From Carettochelys insculpta (lineage: Eukaryota > Chordata > Testudines > Carettochelyidae), in assembly GCF_033958435.1 (NCBI RefSeq), contig NC_134137.1:226775501-226839500 (forward strand): a DNA stretch of 64,000 bases. The letters are read 5' to 3'. Both the position numbers and the translations under genes were made by a program. Below the pieces are notes generated by a model. The model was not told the origin of the DNA and did not search any database. It saw only the letters and a program-made list of their open reading frames with translations. Positions 51,191-63,548 of this stretch are shown piece after piece; the first letter of the stretch is position 1, and each line of letters begins with the position of its first letter.

Positions 51191-53340
51191 ATTTTGTAAG
51201 TGAATTTGAAAAAATGTCTCTTCTTGCTATTTGCTTTGCAGACCCCTGGGCTAGGCGTACTACCCAGACAAGGTAAACAGCTGAAGGCTGTCTACAACAG
51301 CTTTTTAGAAAAATCTTCTACATACTGCATTACCATCCGTGCATCTTCACCACCGGGACCCCAGTACGGACAATACTCATTTTTAATCACTGTTTTCTCT
51401 AATCCTGCTCAGAGCAAATCTAGATGATACCTGATAACACCCATAGCCACTTGAGTTAGCAGCAGCAGCACAGTTGTACCAGGAATAGTGGAATGGTGGC
51501 AGATTTCCAAGGAAATCTAATGTACACAAGGCTGAATACCTGCACTCGAGCTACTTCTTCCTAAGTCAGCAATGCTGGGGATTCAACAGCTCAACCAGCA
51601 GAGTGAAGGAGAAGCTCCAATGCTCCTATCATGTCTTCCAGATGACTCAGAAGCCAAGCTGACAGGTTTTGAAGGCTGCTGAACCCAACCATATGTCTTA
51701 GCCACATTCTTTGATCAGATGAATGATGGAACTGACAGTGACGTGTGTGCATGCATGCACGCATGTATGTGTTTCCTAAAATAAGTCACATCACGTCAAA
51801 AACACAAGTGGTATTTATGCCTTAATTTCTGGGGTGGCCAGGGGGATTTAATCTTCAATTTCATACATTAAATTACCCTCCATGTATAGGTCTAGCAAAA
51901 CTGCACACTTTGTTCAGATGACAATGTGCTTCATGCTGTACAAGGTTAAGGAAAGACTAGGGTCCCAGCCTGGAGAACTTACAGGCTAAATGATGGTTGC
52001 TTATTCTGAAAATCTCTCTGTATAAACCTAGTATTACCTCCACCTAGCCAGGACATATTAGGCCTTTGCAATCTGGACGTATATACTGATGATATGCATG
52101 CTGCCTAACCAATGAGCTATGCGCTAAGGAAAATGATAATATTGTGCTCACTTCAAATATGTAGTCTTGCTGAAATCAGGAGCCTTTCCTGATTAAACAA
52201 GGGAAAATACAGGTAATACAGATGTCAATTTCAAAAGCTACAATTTTTTTCTTAATTGTTTAAGGAAGATGAAAAGTTTAGAGCTATAATCTGTAAACAT
52301 TACTGTTCTGCATCACTTTACCTATGTTTAAATACATCATACAATCCCACCTCCCATGATGATTTATAAATAAAAGATGAGGTCAGAATGGTATCTACTG
52401 CTAATATCTTACTAGCGTGACCCACTGAAACTAGCACTCTGGGCCAAATTCCGACTCTTAACTTGAGTGTAACACAGCAAAGAGTTTGGTCCAATGGACC
52501 ACCTGGCATCTTACAAATACATTAGCAGTATTAACAGCTAACTAGCCTCCCTTGAAAATGAACACTGAAAAGGGGATTTTAATACCTCTACCAAGAAAGA
52601 CTAGATTCACCATTTGCCTAATACTAATACTAATCTACAGAATTCTCTCTTCATTGCTCTCATGCCTTCCCTAGCTAGCCATTACTATATGTGTAAAAAG
52701 GTTCCAGAATGGCTCAAACACAGCAGAAGGAGGCAAAGTCACATGTATGATTTCTCACTCAAAATACTTGAAAGAAAATGCTTTGAAGTGATGCAAGATT
52801 CCTTACAGAGTTATATCCTTCTATCCCCACTTTCTGTGCAAGCCTGCCTTTGCTTAACCAGTACCATTCAGGTTTGCTGATGCCACTACTGATAACAGGG
52901 TTGCTGGGCCCCAGGAAGAGCCTGTACGTGAGCTCTGGCACAGCAGTCCTGGACAGTGACGTCAGCATGCTACAACAGGAAACAAAGTACAACCACCAAC
53001 AATGAAACTGCCAAATGGACAATATAAGCAAACTGGGGGGAAAGAAAGAATGATTCTTCCCAGGCCAGTCTATATTTGCTGTTACAAAGAGGTGAAAAAC
53101 TAAGATAAAAACTTGATTTTTTTTCCAAAATGACCATTTCTCTTTCACTTTTTGCTTATATTAGGTCTTGGAAATCTTTGTATCTGGATCATGCCAACAA
53201 GATTTAGAGTGATCCTGTACCTACATATACCATCTCTTGTTTCAAGTGTTGCTGGACAATAGGAGCATCAAGATACCACTCCTCCCAGGGCCATGAGTTG
53301 CTTGCACCAGGTTCAGCATACATCACTTAATCACAAAGCA
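51191..53340. other. Intronic DNA, nothing firm
   Basis: AT-rich. The minus-strand open frame at 52759-53148 has no recognisable motif and I do not call it a gene. Confidence 0.4.
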
Positions 53341-53510
53341 AGCAGTGTGTGCAGTATAAGATGACCTGAGGAGAACTCTGTATAGCTTGAAAGCTTGTCT
53401 TTTTCACCTACAGAAATTGGTCAAATAAAAACATTATTTCACTCACCTTATCCCTATGATATTGTGGGACCAGTATGGCTGCAACACTGAACACTATACT
53501 GAGCGGTACC
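53341..53510 (+). mobile_element. PLE 3'-end fragment (family 3)
   Basis: Plus strand AGCTTGAAAGCTTGTC, then AGAAATTGGTCAAATAAAA and ending GGACCAGTATGGCTGCAAC. The last block parallels the ACTAACACGGCTACC tails of the other PLE families. Contains a hammerhead-like core. Confidence 0.55.
53363..53399 (+). ncRNA. Hammerhead-ribozyme-like motif, copy J
   Basis: Plus strand: GAC, CTGAGGA, hairpin GAACT...AGCTT (one mismatch), GAAA, GCTT, GTC. It has a different hairpin sequence from the other families but the same fixed core positions. Confidence 0.5.
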
Positions 53511-54140
53511 TGTCCCAATTAATCCACTACTTGCCTTCTCCCTCCATAGTGAGAGTGCATTTAAGCTGAGGAAGATGGATTAGCTTTTTTGGTTTTGTTA
53601 TTAATATTGAAGTTGATAGACTAAATAAATTTAGAGGCCCACTGTCCATTAGCACCTAGCCCCCAAAGAGTCCCAGTTCCCCCTTTGGTCATTCTGTCTG
53701 CTGCTTTTTCACTTGATGCGGGGGCTTCTCTTGCTATATGAGAAGGGCCTGCCACACACTTTAGATATAGCTAGCTAGAATGTAGCTTGACGACTCTTGC
53801 TGCCACACCACCCTTCACCCAATTTCTTATTTTCACTAATGATCAGGGCAGTCTCCTTATGTCAAAAAAGGAATTTCAGCCAATATCTTTTCCCTATTTT
53901 CCCCTGGTGAATTGTTTATTACTTGAGCCCAACCTGAGAGCACAAATACTTTGATACAAGAAACGGCATTAACATTCAAATCAGAACTTCAAACTTTTTA
54001 CTATGTACCAAGCAAAATGATGATAATGACGGTGGTTCAAGGTACATTATTATGCCTATGTACTCCAGTGAAAAGCAAGTCACCAAAGAATGTGCAATAA
54101 GAAAAAAGAAATACACAACAATATTAAAGAACAATCTAAG
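53511..54140. other. Intronic DNA next to exon 2
   Basis: No recognised repeat. Confidence 0.4.
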
Positions 54141-54145
54141 TTTTA

Positions 54146-54400
<255 letters not shown>

Positions 54401-54602
54401 TCAGCCATTTTGTCACTGGAGACAGGGTGACTTTACTCAGTTTGAATTAACACAAAAGGAAAGGACACCATACAAAGAAAACATGTAACACATTGTCTGG
54501 AACTTATTCAGTGAGACGTATGTACCGGAGTACCAGTTTCTAACTTCTTCCATGTCATATACTTTGTTGTTTATACTGAAATAAACAACCCATTTCCCAA
54601 CA

Positions 54603-54925
54603 CTGGTTGAACTTCTCTAGTCCCGAACCTTTGGGACCTGACTGGTGCCAAATGAAAGAATTTGACAGACCAAGGGAGGTCAATATTGTCTAACAGCATT
54701 GCCAACACTTCCACAGCTTACTGGGCTTTTACAAGATATTTAAGGTAAATTACAGATAAATAATAGCACAGAACACCGGCAGCCAGGACTGGTGGCTACG
54801 AACAGACTTTATCAGGTCTTCAAAAACTTGGTCATACCCATAAGTGGTCATCCAGCTAACTAAAATCATGGAGGATTATGGATTTTGCCAGACAAGACCA
54901 TGCCAGGTTAGAGAGGTTCAACCTG
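54603..54925. mobile_element. Tigger/pogo-type MITE 9
   Basis: Ends CTGGTTGAACTTCTCTAGTC and, from the right, CAGGTTGAACCTCTCTAACC. TA follows the right end (54926-54927); the left flank is CA. Confidence 0.72.
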
Positions 54926-57900
54926 TATTTTCCTGTAACTATAGCAAACAAGTTTCTAGTTTAGCCAGTCGAGCAAGAACTCTTTCCTTCAAACATGCAC
55001 CTCTAGATACAAAACAAATATTTTGGAAACACTTGTCACAACCCCATAGGTTAAGACTGCAATCAGCAATCCATTAAGAACTGAAAACCTTGTCTATAAC
55101 AGCAAGTTCAGCCCTCAGCACCCAAAAACCAGTTTAGCTGCACCAGAACCACTACCAGAGACAGATAAAAACCACTTTAACCACAATTTGCACCACTGCT
55201 ACTTACCACTATTTGAAACTAAGTTAAGATGTACCTATACAAACTAGACCATCACAACTTGACTCACCTACCTACACATTTGCACTGCTTTACTTACACC
55301 AGTAGTTGGCTAATTCCCAATGCAAAAATCTTCTTTGACAAAATGCTCCTTCTTACACCCACACTTCTAATAAGAATAAGTTTGTGCTATACACTTTGTA
55401 GTCATTTTAGTTAAGGCAATGGATTTTTACATTACAGAATTTTAAGACTATCCATTTACATTATTTTTGAAACCTGCAAGAATTATTATGGAGTCTTTGC
55501 TCCCCTTCCTTCAGAAATTGTACCATTTCTAAAACCCACAAATTTAGATACTTGTGTATTAAATATACTTACAAAAAAGTTATATATAGCGCTCATAGGC
55601 AGTGACTGGATTGCTGTCAGCAAAGTTGCTAAGCAAAAATGTTTGCACTGTTTTACACTCTTCAAACATTCAGCTCTAATGCAAGTAAGTCAAGCACACA
55701 AACTCACGACTGTCTCACTTACGAGCCAGTTTCTTCCCAGTCCTAGAAGTCACTTATGTGGTGAATGAGCCTCCACCCCTACTCTTAGCGCCTTGCATTC
55801 TGGAAAGCTGATGTACTCACAGGTACCCAAGCTACTTGGTAATCCTTTAAAGCTCTTGCTACCTTACAAAATTTCTTAACTCTGAAGGATATCCTAACTC
55901 CCCTTCTTTGTAAAGTAGTGAGAGCTAAACAAGAGGGCAAGGGCCCAAGGAGTATGCATGGCTCTTTTAAAATGTGAGTTTGAAAAGTCCATTCACATGT
56001 GGCAATAATCTCTTCCAGGCACGTGCCACCACTTTCTGCAGAATCTAGCCCTCCTTTTCTCACTGCTGCTACAGACAACCCCGTGAGGAGGAGCAGCAAA
56101 ACATACAGAAGCAGATCAATGTCACTATCATTTGCAATTAATTTGCTCTTCTCCCTTTGAGCAGTCAAGAGAGGCAGGAACACACAAGGTTTTATAAAGA
56201 CCAGTTTGGCTACTAGCTAGAAGAGATGGAACCACTAAACAAGGTCTTCAGATAGCACCCTGATATGAATTCCAGTTTTCTCCTTTACAGCTGAAGGGCA
56301 GCTGGAAGGAGGAGGAGGAGGAGCAGCTTGATTTTTCACTTGGTCATCATTCTGGACGGTGGAACCACTGATTTAGTTTACTCTTTCAACTTTTCAGGTT
56401 CATGAAGGATGAGTGAGGAGATTTTAAAAAAAAAAAAAAGTTTCTTTGAGAACCTACTAGCACAAATGTGGCAAGCACTTCTCAAGAGACATGTAAAAAA
56501 AAGCAGGTCACTAACCAAAGGTGTTTACAAGTAGGGCAGGAAGCCAAGGAAAAAAAAATATATAAATTGAGACGTTAGAATACATATGGAGAGAAAAAAA
56601 AAAGACAGACAGGAAGGTTCAGGGAGAGAGAAAAGAGGAAGCAGATGATGGAGAAAAAGGGCTCATGTACATAGGTATTTATGTCAGATTGTTTTTATGT
56701 GCCTTATTTAACGTGCAATACACAAGTCACACTAATACCATGCCTGGGATGACTATGCTCTTTCAATTCACAACTAAATTGCACACAGGCAGCTTGCCAC
56801 ATGCTAAATGCATGGCACTCTCTGTGGGTATCTCCCGATCCTCTGCTGAGCACAGTGCAGCCTCAGATTTTTCTCAGTGTATTGTAGGACAAGTAGCAAA
56901 AGCTCGGAGCATTCAGATTTTTTTTTTTAAACCTATGTTTCTACCATGTCCATCACATACTTCCTTTCTGGTTGGACGAGCGCCATTTTTGAGTTACTGT
57001 CAGCAACACGTACCCAACGTTTCACACCACTACGCTAGCAACTTGCAGCTTTTTGTGAGATATGTGCTGAACTAGCCCCAGTCTTGCAGAGGCATCATAC
57101 CAATGTGTGGTGCCCCATGCTCATGGCGAAGAGGTCTGCTACTGCCAGTGGGAAGCTGGCCAACAATGAATGCTAGTAGCATGCAGCCAACCAATTCACT
57201 TGTGGGCACTGATGTAGGTGTGCGATAAGGTACTGGGTTATAAAGCTTGGTAACTCAAGTGACTAATGGCTTGCACACACACACTGGACTAGGGAAACTG
57301 ATGGGCTCCACATGACTATTTCTTCCTTCCTTCTCTTTCTTCCCCACACCAGGGGGTCAGAATTCATAAACAGAGATATTCCTCCACAGTGCTTGAAGAG
57401 CTGACTGACCTCTGCAGCAAGCTTCTAAACTTAAATGCAGAGTACCCTAGAAGGGTCCTCACAGGTAGCACCTTTCAAAAAATTCAGCTCTATTTATCTT
57501 AGCAGATAAAGGGTAATTTGCTCCCAAGATCACTATGTCCGAAAGAATGTGGTGATTGCTTTGTTTATCCTAGGACAATTGGACTTACCCTCTCGTTCCC
57601 TGGTTAAGGAAGCCATTCAAAGGCTTCTAGCTCAGAAGAAAGAAACTGTTTATTACCTCAGCAGTTGCAAAGCTCACCTTTTTTTTGGTAATTTGATATA
57701 AATTGGGTTTGCCACTGTGCACCGAAGGCTGGGAAAGATTGGAAATTACGTTCCAGGTTTGCCTTTGCAGTTCTCCTGTACCTTTTAAATGCCTACATGG
57801 TGTTGGAGAAGTTAGTGGGGGACAGTTAGATGTGAGCTAGATAGTAATCCCCATCATGTCTCCTGTAGGCAGCACGGACTCTCAGTTTACACTGATGTGG

Positions 57901-57970
57901 ATGTCTCGGAGACAAAGAACAGCTTTATTTCACAGAGCAAAGGGCAGAGTCGTGAAACACTCAAATGATT
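54926..57970. other. Intronic DNA, purine-rich patch
   Basis: AT-rich. (GGA)5-type repeat at about 56306-56322, and A/G-rich sequence at 56410-56660. Nothing coding. Confidence 0.4.
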
Positions 57971-58465
57971 AATCACAGAACCATAGAACACTAGAACTGG
58001 AAGGGACCTCAAGAGGCCATCAAATCCAGTTCCCTGCCTTTCTGGTAGGACCAATCATCATCTAGACCATCCCCGACAGGTGTCTATCTAACCTGCTCTT
58101 AAATATCAACAGCAATGGAGATTCCACAACCTCCCTAGGTAACTTATTCCAGTGTTTAGCCACCTCTCACAGTTAGGAACTTTTTCCTAATGTCTAATCT
58201 AAACCTCCCTTGCTGCAGTTTAAACTCATTCCTCCTTGCCCTGTCCTCAGAGCCCAAGGAGAACAATTTTTATCCCTCTTCCTTGTAACCTTCTTTGAGG
58301 TAGTTGAAAACTGCTATCATGTCCCCTCTAAATCTTCTCTTTTCTAAACTAAACAAACCCAGTTCTTTAAAGTCTTCCCTCATAGCTTATGTTCTCTAGA
58401 CCTTTAATCATTTTTGTTGCTCTTCTCTGGACCTTCTCCAATATCTCCACATCTTTCTTGAAATC
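57971..58465 (-). mobile_element. CR1 LINE 3' fragment
   Basis: Minus-strand [20 protein letters not shown] (from about 58465) and the CR1 3' end near 57975 (plus strand AATCACAGAACCATAGAACA). Different subfamily from the copy at 19.8 kb; 5' truncated. Confidence 0.82.
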
Positions 58466-58696
58466 CAGATGGTCCCCCACAGAACTGCTACAGAAGTGTC
58501 TCAAGCGATACCAGGCAATGATTGTAAAGCTATTCCACAGATCACAACAAACATACTGTTTGTTATTCCCTTGAAGACATGATGAAACTGCAAAGAGCAG
58601 AGCATTTGCTTTCGCTATGTAGGCATGCAAAAAAGCCATTAAGAGCTTTGAGAACAACAAAAAGTCTTGTGGCACCTTACAGACTAACAGTTTGGA

Positions 58697-58736
58697 GCAT
58701 AAGCTTTCATGGACAAAGACCCGCTTCATCAGATGC
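58697..58736 (-). ncRNA. Hammerhead-ribozyme-like motif, copy I
   Basis: Minus strand: GCAT, CTGATGA, hairpin GCGGG-TCTTTG-TCCAT, GAAA, GCTT, ATGC. Outer stem GCAT/ATGC is a perfect 4 bp; core intact. Located in GSK3B intron 1, sense strand. Confidence 0.6.
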
Positions 58737-58856
58737 ATGAGTGGAGGGGGTTGTTTCAGAGGGGTATTTAAAGACTGGGGTCCCAGTAAGAGGGATAGCC
58801 AAAGCTGACAAGGTCTATTCAGCCAGGTGGAAATGGCCTAGTATCAACAGTACTTA

Positions 58857-59267
58857 TCAAAAGAGGAAAAAAAAAAAAAAAAAAGTCAGATCAGACAGGA
58901 GGATGTGAGCCTTTGTCAGAGAGCCTAATGGGGAGACATTAGCACCCAGAGCAGAGAAACTGCCTTTGTAACCTGCGAGCCACTCCCAGGCTCTGTTTAA
59001 TCCATGGTTAGAGTCAAATTTGCAAATAAATTGCAGCTCAGAGATTTCCCTCTCCATTTGATTTTTGAAATTTTTTTGTTTCAAGACTGTCACCCTTAAA
59101 TCTGCCATTGAGTGTCTAGGGAGATTTAAGTGTTCCCCCACAGGCTTCTGTACATTACCGCTCCTGATGTCTGATTTATGTTCATTTATTCTTTTACAGC
59201 AAGACTGTCCAGTCTGACCAATGTAAATTGCAGTGGGGCATTGCTGGCACATGATGGCATATATCAT
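58857..59267 (-). pseudogene. PLE GIY-YIG endonuclease domain
   Basis: An open frame of 136 codons, starting inside the element's protein at MIYAIMCQQCPTAIYIGQTG, which carries the GIY-YIG-type Y...YIG core, followed by CCKRINEHKSDI with the conserved Arg and helix. In PLEs this C-terminal domain nicks the target DNA. This is the best preserved nuclease frame in the window, with both Y residues and YIG intact, though cut off from any reverse transcriptase. The C-terminal run of Phe is translated poly-T. Confidence 0.78.
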
Positions 59268-59710
59268 ATTAGTAGATGTGCAGGTAAAGGTGCCCCTGAT
59301 GGCATAGTTGGTGTTAGGTCCTGTGATGATGTCACTGGTGTAGATATGTGAGCACAGTTGGCAGTGAGGACTGTTGCACGGGCTGGTTCCAGGCCTAGAG
59401 TCACTGGTTTGTGATTTGTAGTGACTGGTGAGGATTTGTTTAAGGTTGGCAGGCTGTCAATAGGCGAGGACAGGCCTGCTTAAGAGCTTTGTTATTCCTA
59501 AGGTAAAACTTTTGTCCCTAGAAGACCGCAGTGGTGCAGGAGCATTTATACTTCAACAAGGAGCTGTAGATTTAATGCCTTTATGGACATACAAGGCCCA
59601 TGTCTACCTCACATAAGAAGATTAATTAATAAATAAAATTGCTAATATTTAAAGTGCTATAGAACTGCTTGTTTTGTGTGATGCCAGTCTCACACAGCTA
59701 CTGCTCTGAA

Positions 59711-60440
59711 ACTATTTACTTAGAGTCAGAATACTAACCATACCTCTTTTCCTGTAACCAGGGATGCAAACTGTTGAATTTTGCACACATTTTCATTATT
59801 TGACTCTGCCGTGAGAGGGAATACAAGGCGCTGACTCCATGCTGCCAGGCTCCATTTTGAGCTGGAACACATGGCTTGGGAATGGCATTCCCTTGGCAGG
59901 CTGAATGCAGGAAACCAAAGGAAAAATAGGTAGATGAGCATGTGCTTTCCACGGTGTGAACTTGAACACAATGTAGTTTGGGCTTTAGCATGAGACATAA
60001 GGCCGACTGCCCAAGTGGAGAAGCTGCCATTTTCAGGAAAACAGCAGCACAAGGAGGTACAGATTGGAGACTATCCCACAGTGCTTTTTGCCCTGCTGCA
60101 CTCTGGGTTTTTGTGCTAGCGGCTTATAGGGAAAAAAAAAAACCATGCAAGTGCTTGTGGGTGTCTGATGTCATCCCAGAATGCAAAGCACTCACCCTGC
60201 CACCCTTGCTGGAAAATAAGCAGCCGATAGTGCACCATTTTTTCTGGCTGTTTTCCAAAGTCTGCCCCACTCATGCTGCTGCACAGCACTAGCATGAATC
60301 CTCAGCTGCTTCTAGCCATTGCACAGTGCCTTGTGGCCACTTCCCAAACTACTGTGGAGTATTTATTTAGACAAAGGTAGTGGGAGGATAAGATGGATCT
60401 GCAGGAAGACTATGAACTGGTTGATGTACTGAAGAACTGG
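59711..60440. other. Unclassified DNA, perhaps the left end of Harbinger 2
   Basis: Open frames on minus at 59726-60052 are not recognisable. I could not locate a terminal repeat for the neighbouring Harbinger. Confidence 0.35.
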
Positions 60441-61540
60441 AGACCAGAAATTTAGAGCTGCTGGCTACCTTGGATTCATTGCTTACATTGGAGCCCCATT
60501 TCAGGAAACATGAAACCAGCACATCCTGATGGGACTGCATCGTTTTGGCAGCCTGGGACAACCTGCAGTGGGTACAGAACTTCTGCATGCACCGGGCCAC
60601 TTTCATGGAACTTTGTGGTTGGCTGTTCCCTGCCATGAAGTACAGTGATACCGGAATGAGACCTCTTTGACAATTCACAAGCGAGTGGCAATCGCTCTGT
60701 GGAAGTCTGCAATGTCCAACAGCTACCAGTCAGTGGCAAATCAATTTGGGTTGAGCAGATGTACAGTGGTGGGTGTGGTGATGCAGGTAGACAATGCAAT
60801 CTGTCACCGTCTCATGCAGAAGACCCTGAGAAATGTCCAGTACATACTCGACAGCTCTATTGCCAGGGGGTTTCCTAACCATGGTAGGGTGATGCAGGGA
60901 ACGCACATCCCCATCATGGCCCAGGACCACCTGGCCTCAGAATACATTAACTGAAAGGGATACTTCTCCATGGTCTTGCATGCACTGGTGGATCACAAAG
61001 GTTGTTTCACCAACATCAATGTGGGATAGTCGAGAAAGGTGTATGACGCATGCATCTTTAGAAATTCAGGTCTGTACAGAAAACTCCTGGATAGGCCTTT
61101 CTTCCCAGACCAGAAAATCAAGACTGGCAACATGGAGATGCCCATAGTGATATTGGGCAACTTTGCTTACCCTCTGCTCCTTTGGCTCATGAAACTATAC
61201 ACAGAACCTGGACTGCAGTCAGGAATGCTTCAACTACAGACTAAGCAAGTGTAGAAATGGTGTTTAGAAGCTAGATTCAGATGCCTTTTGACACATTTGG
61301 ACCTTTCCCAAACCAACATCCCCACTGTGGTTGCAGCATGTTATATTTTCCATAATATTTGCAAATCAATGGGTGAGAATTTCATGCCAGCCTGGGTTGC
61401 AGACGCAGATGCAATGAGTAGGGTTACGCGCAGCCAGACACAAGGGCATTCACCAAAGCATGTGCAGAGCAATGGCAAAAGGGTGGCTTTTAAAAATTGC
61501 TTTATGAATGATCAGACAGCCCACGATTCTGCTGCATTTA
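60440..61540 (+). pseudogene. Second Harbinger DDE transposase, heavily decayed
   Basis: Plus-strand blocks in order: WDNLQWVQNFCMHRATFMEL (about 60560), IHKRVAIALWKSAMSNSYQS (from 60667), GLSRCTVVGVVMQV, QGTHIPI (first Asp region, about 60897), GYFSMVLHALVDHKG, VYDACIFRNSGLYRK (second Asp kept) and THLDLSQTNIPTVVAACYIF (about 61290). The first Asp position reads Gln and the region of the third acidic residue is frameshifted. At least two in-frame stops and two frameshifts. It is paralogous to the transposase at 15452-16754 but clearly another family. Confidence 0.78.
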
Positions 61541-61889
61541 ACTGTGTGATACCCCCCCACGCACACACAATTATGTGTACACCCCACCTCATGTGAACCA
61601 ATAAATGAGACTGTGGTTTTCACAAAAAGTATATTTTAATTGAGAGGGGGAGGGTTAAGGTACAGGGAAAAAAAGGGATGTCGGGAGTGGTGGAATAGCC
61701 TTCTGCAGTGGGGAGAGGTTATGACGGTCGTGAGATACTGTCCTTGCCCTCCACTCCCCGCCTCACCCCCTGCATTCAGGGACTGTGAAGAGGATGAGAT
61801 GTGGGGTTGAGCTATAATCAAGGGGAAGCCAGGCAGCAGGGTTTGAAGTCTGTATGAGTTCTGCATTGGGTGTTCCTCTGCAGCTCCAG

Positions 61890-63548
61890 TATGGAACGCA
61901 GGATCTTGGTTTACTCTCTGGCAGAGCTCCTGATGGCTGTCAAGTCCTCTTTCCAATACTGGAGCATGCTTTTGCCGGACTGTAGGATGCTCTGGCGCTA
62001 CTTCTCTGTCAGCTTTTGGTTATCAGAGGCTCTGCTGTCAGCCTTCTCCAGCTGCTGCAGAATAAGGTCCCATTTGGAGCTTTTCCTTCTCCTCGTCATG
62101 GCAACCTTTTCTCCCGCATTGAAGCTGTCTGCTGAAGAAAGTGAAGGCCAAAAACTAGATACAGTTGACACAAAGCACTCATCTTTAGAATGCATCAGGC
62201 TGTTTGATAATCACTGCAACATTTTTCACCCAAGGCCTCCACAGAACAGACACTATTACTTATCCAGACCATTTCGTTGTGGACCTGGTAAGATCTTCCC
62301 AGCTTAAGAAGGCGTGTGTATGGGGACAGGGGAGAAGGGTTTGAAAATAACACTGTGTAAACTGTAAAGAATTTGGGGGGCGAAAAGGGTTTGATTCCAC
62401 CGGATGCATGGTGGTCTGAGTGTGGAGTGAGCCCTTTAAAGTGCAAAGCATGGGGAAAAAAAACTCTGCAGCTCCTCATCAAGCTAGCAGTGTGATGGGA
62501 GGGGAAAAAGGCCAGGAGATCCTGCCAGCCACATGGATGGGGGAGATGGAGAGCCCACCAGACATGTGGTGCAGCAAGGCAGCCCTGGGAAATTTAAATG
62601 GCCAAGAAGCAGTGGGGGGGGGGAAAAAAAAAATCTAATCAAAATTCCCATGCTTCTTTAGGTTGCCAAAAGAGACATCAGCTTCCTAAGAATGGTAGAG
62701 AGTAAAAAAAAGAAAATATACTCATACTGTGTGAGCACAGGGCTGGAAAATTTGCAAAAATGCTCTGTGGCGCCATAACAGATTACTTACTGGTTGTCTG
62801 GCAGAGCAAGATGTGCAATCGTGGAAACTGCAATAAGTCAGGCCACCTCAAAAATCTTGTGCAAAATGAGTACCTGGCTGAGACCTTCATTTTGATCTCC
62901 AAAAAGGGTAAGTGCTCCACCCCCAGAAATATTAATAAGACATTCTAAGGGGCATATATCCACCATGTCTGACTTGCAACACACTAGTAGGAGTTGAAAA
63001 AGCGTGCTCCACAAAAGCAAACCTATACCTTAAACCCAGCCACAACTTGCTTGTAGCATTCTAAACAAAAATCTCACCAGAAGAGCTGGTCCACTGAGGT
63101 TCAGGTGCCAATTATGAGAAGACTGACTTGAAGTCAGCAGGTTGAAAAGCTCTGGGCTGACAGGATCAGCTTCATCAGGACTCCGCTGAAGACTACTGCC
63201 GTCCTCCTATTCACTGACCTCCACGTCCTGCTCCCACTCTCAGCTCCGACTGGAGTTCTCAGTACAACCTCCTGAAGAGCCCCAGTTAAGACTGGGGACT
63301 GTGGTTGGGTCCCTCCCAAGAATGGCATCCAGCTGTTCATAGGACAGACATGTCTTGGGAGATGACCCATAATCACTCATTGGCTTTGTGGACTTTGATA
63401 GCTCTGCTGGAGCGCCTTCACTTTCACCTAGCACTGCTGTGCATCTCAGGAGGAACATTTTGCCATCATCCCCAGCAAAGTCTTTTAATAAATGTCCACA
63501 TTTCGCCTGCGGACTCAAAGTCTGCCCAGCACTGACTCCTCTTCCCAA
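61890..63548 (-). pseudogene. Second Harbinger MSANT-like protein, decayed
   Basis: Convergent with the transposase relic at 60.4-61.5 kb. In the frame from 63548 the block TCLSYEQLDAILGRDPTTVPS matches the end of the MSANT/trihelix domain (the F/YxELxxILG motif). At about 62110-61890 are RRRKSSKWDLILQQLEKADS and a coiled-coil-like tail running into QYWKEDLTAIRSS after a stop. The N-terminal helices are poorly preserved, so the start is not assigned. Confidence 0.5.

Larger units (their letters stand above)
58650..59710 (-). mobile_element. Penelope-like element (family 1), 5' truncated
   Basis: Minus order: CCHH linker (SPCNSPHCQLCSHIYTSD, about 59390-59340), GIY-YIG nuclease, poly-T on minus (58867-58884 in plus as poly-A), 3' region with a hammerhead-like core, and tail near 58660. 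A family 2 tail piece (TTTAAAGTGCTATAGAACTGC) sits at about 59650-59705 in plus orientation. The reverse-transcriptase part is missing. Confidence 0.82.

Noticed and set aside
52759..53148. 129-codon minus frame
   Set aside because: No motif, no splice sites that fit and low-complexity segments; likely chance.
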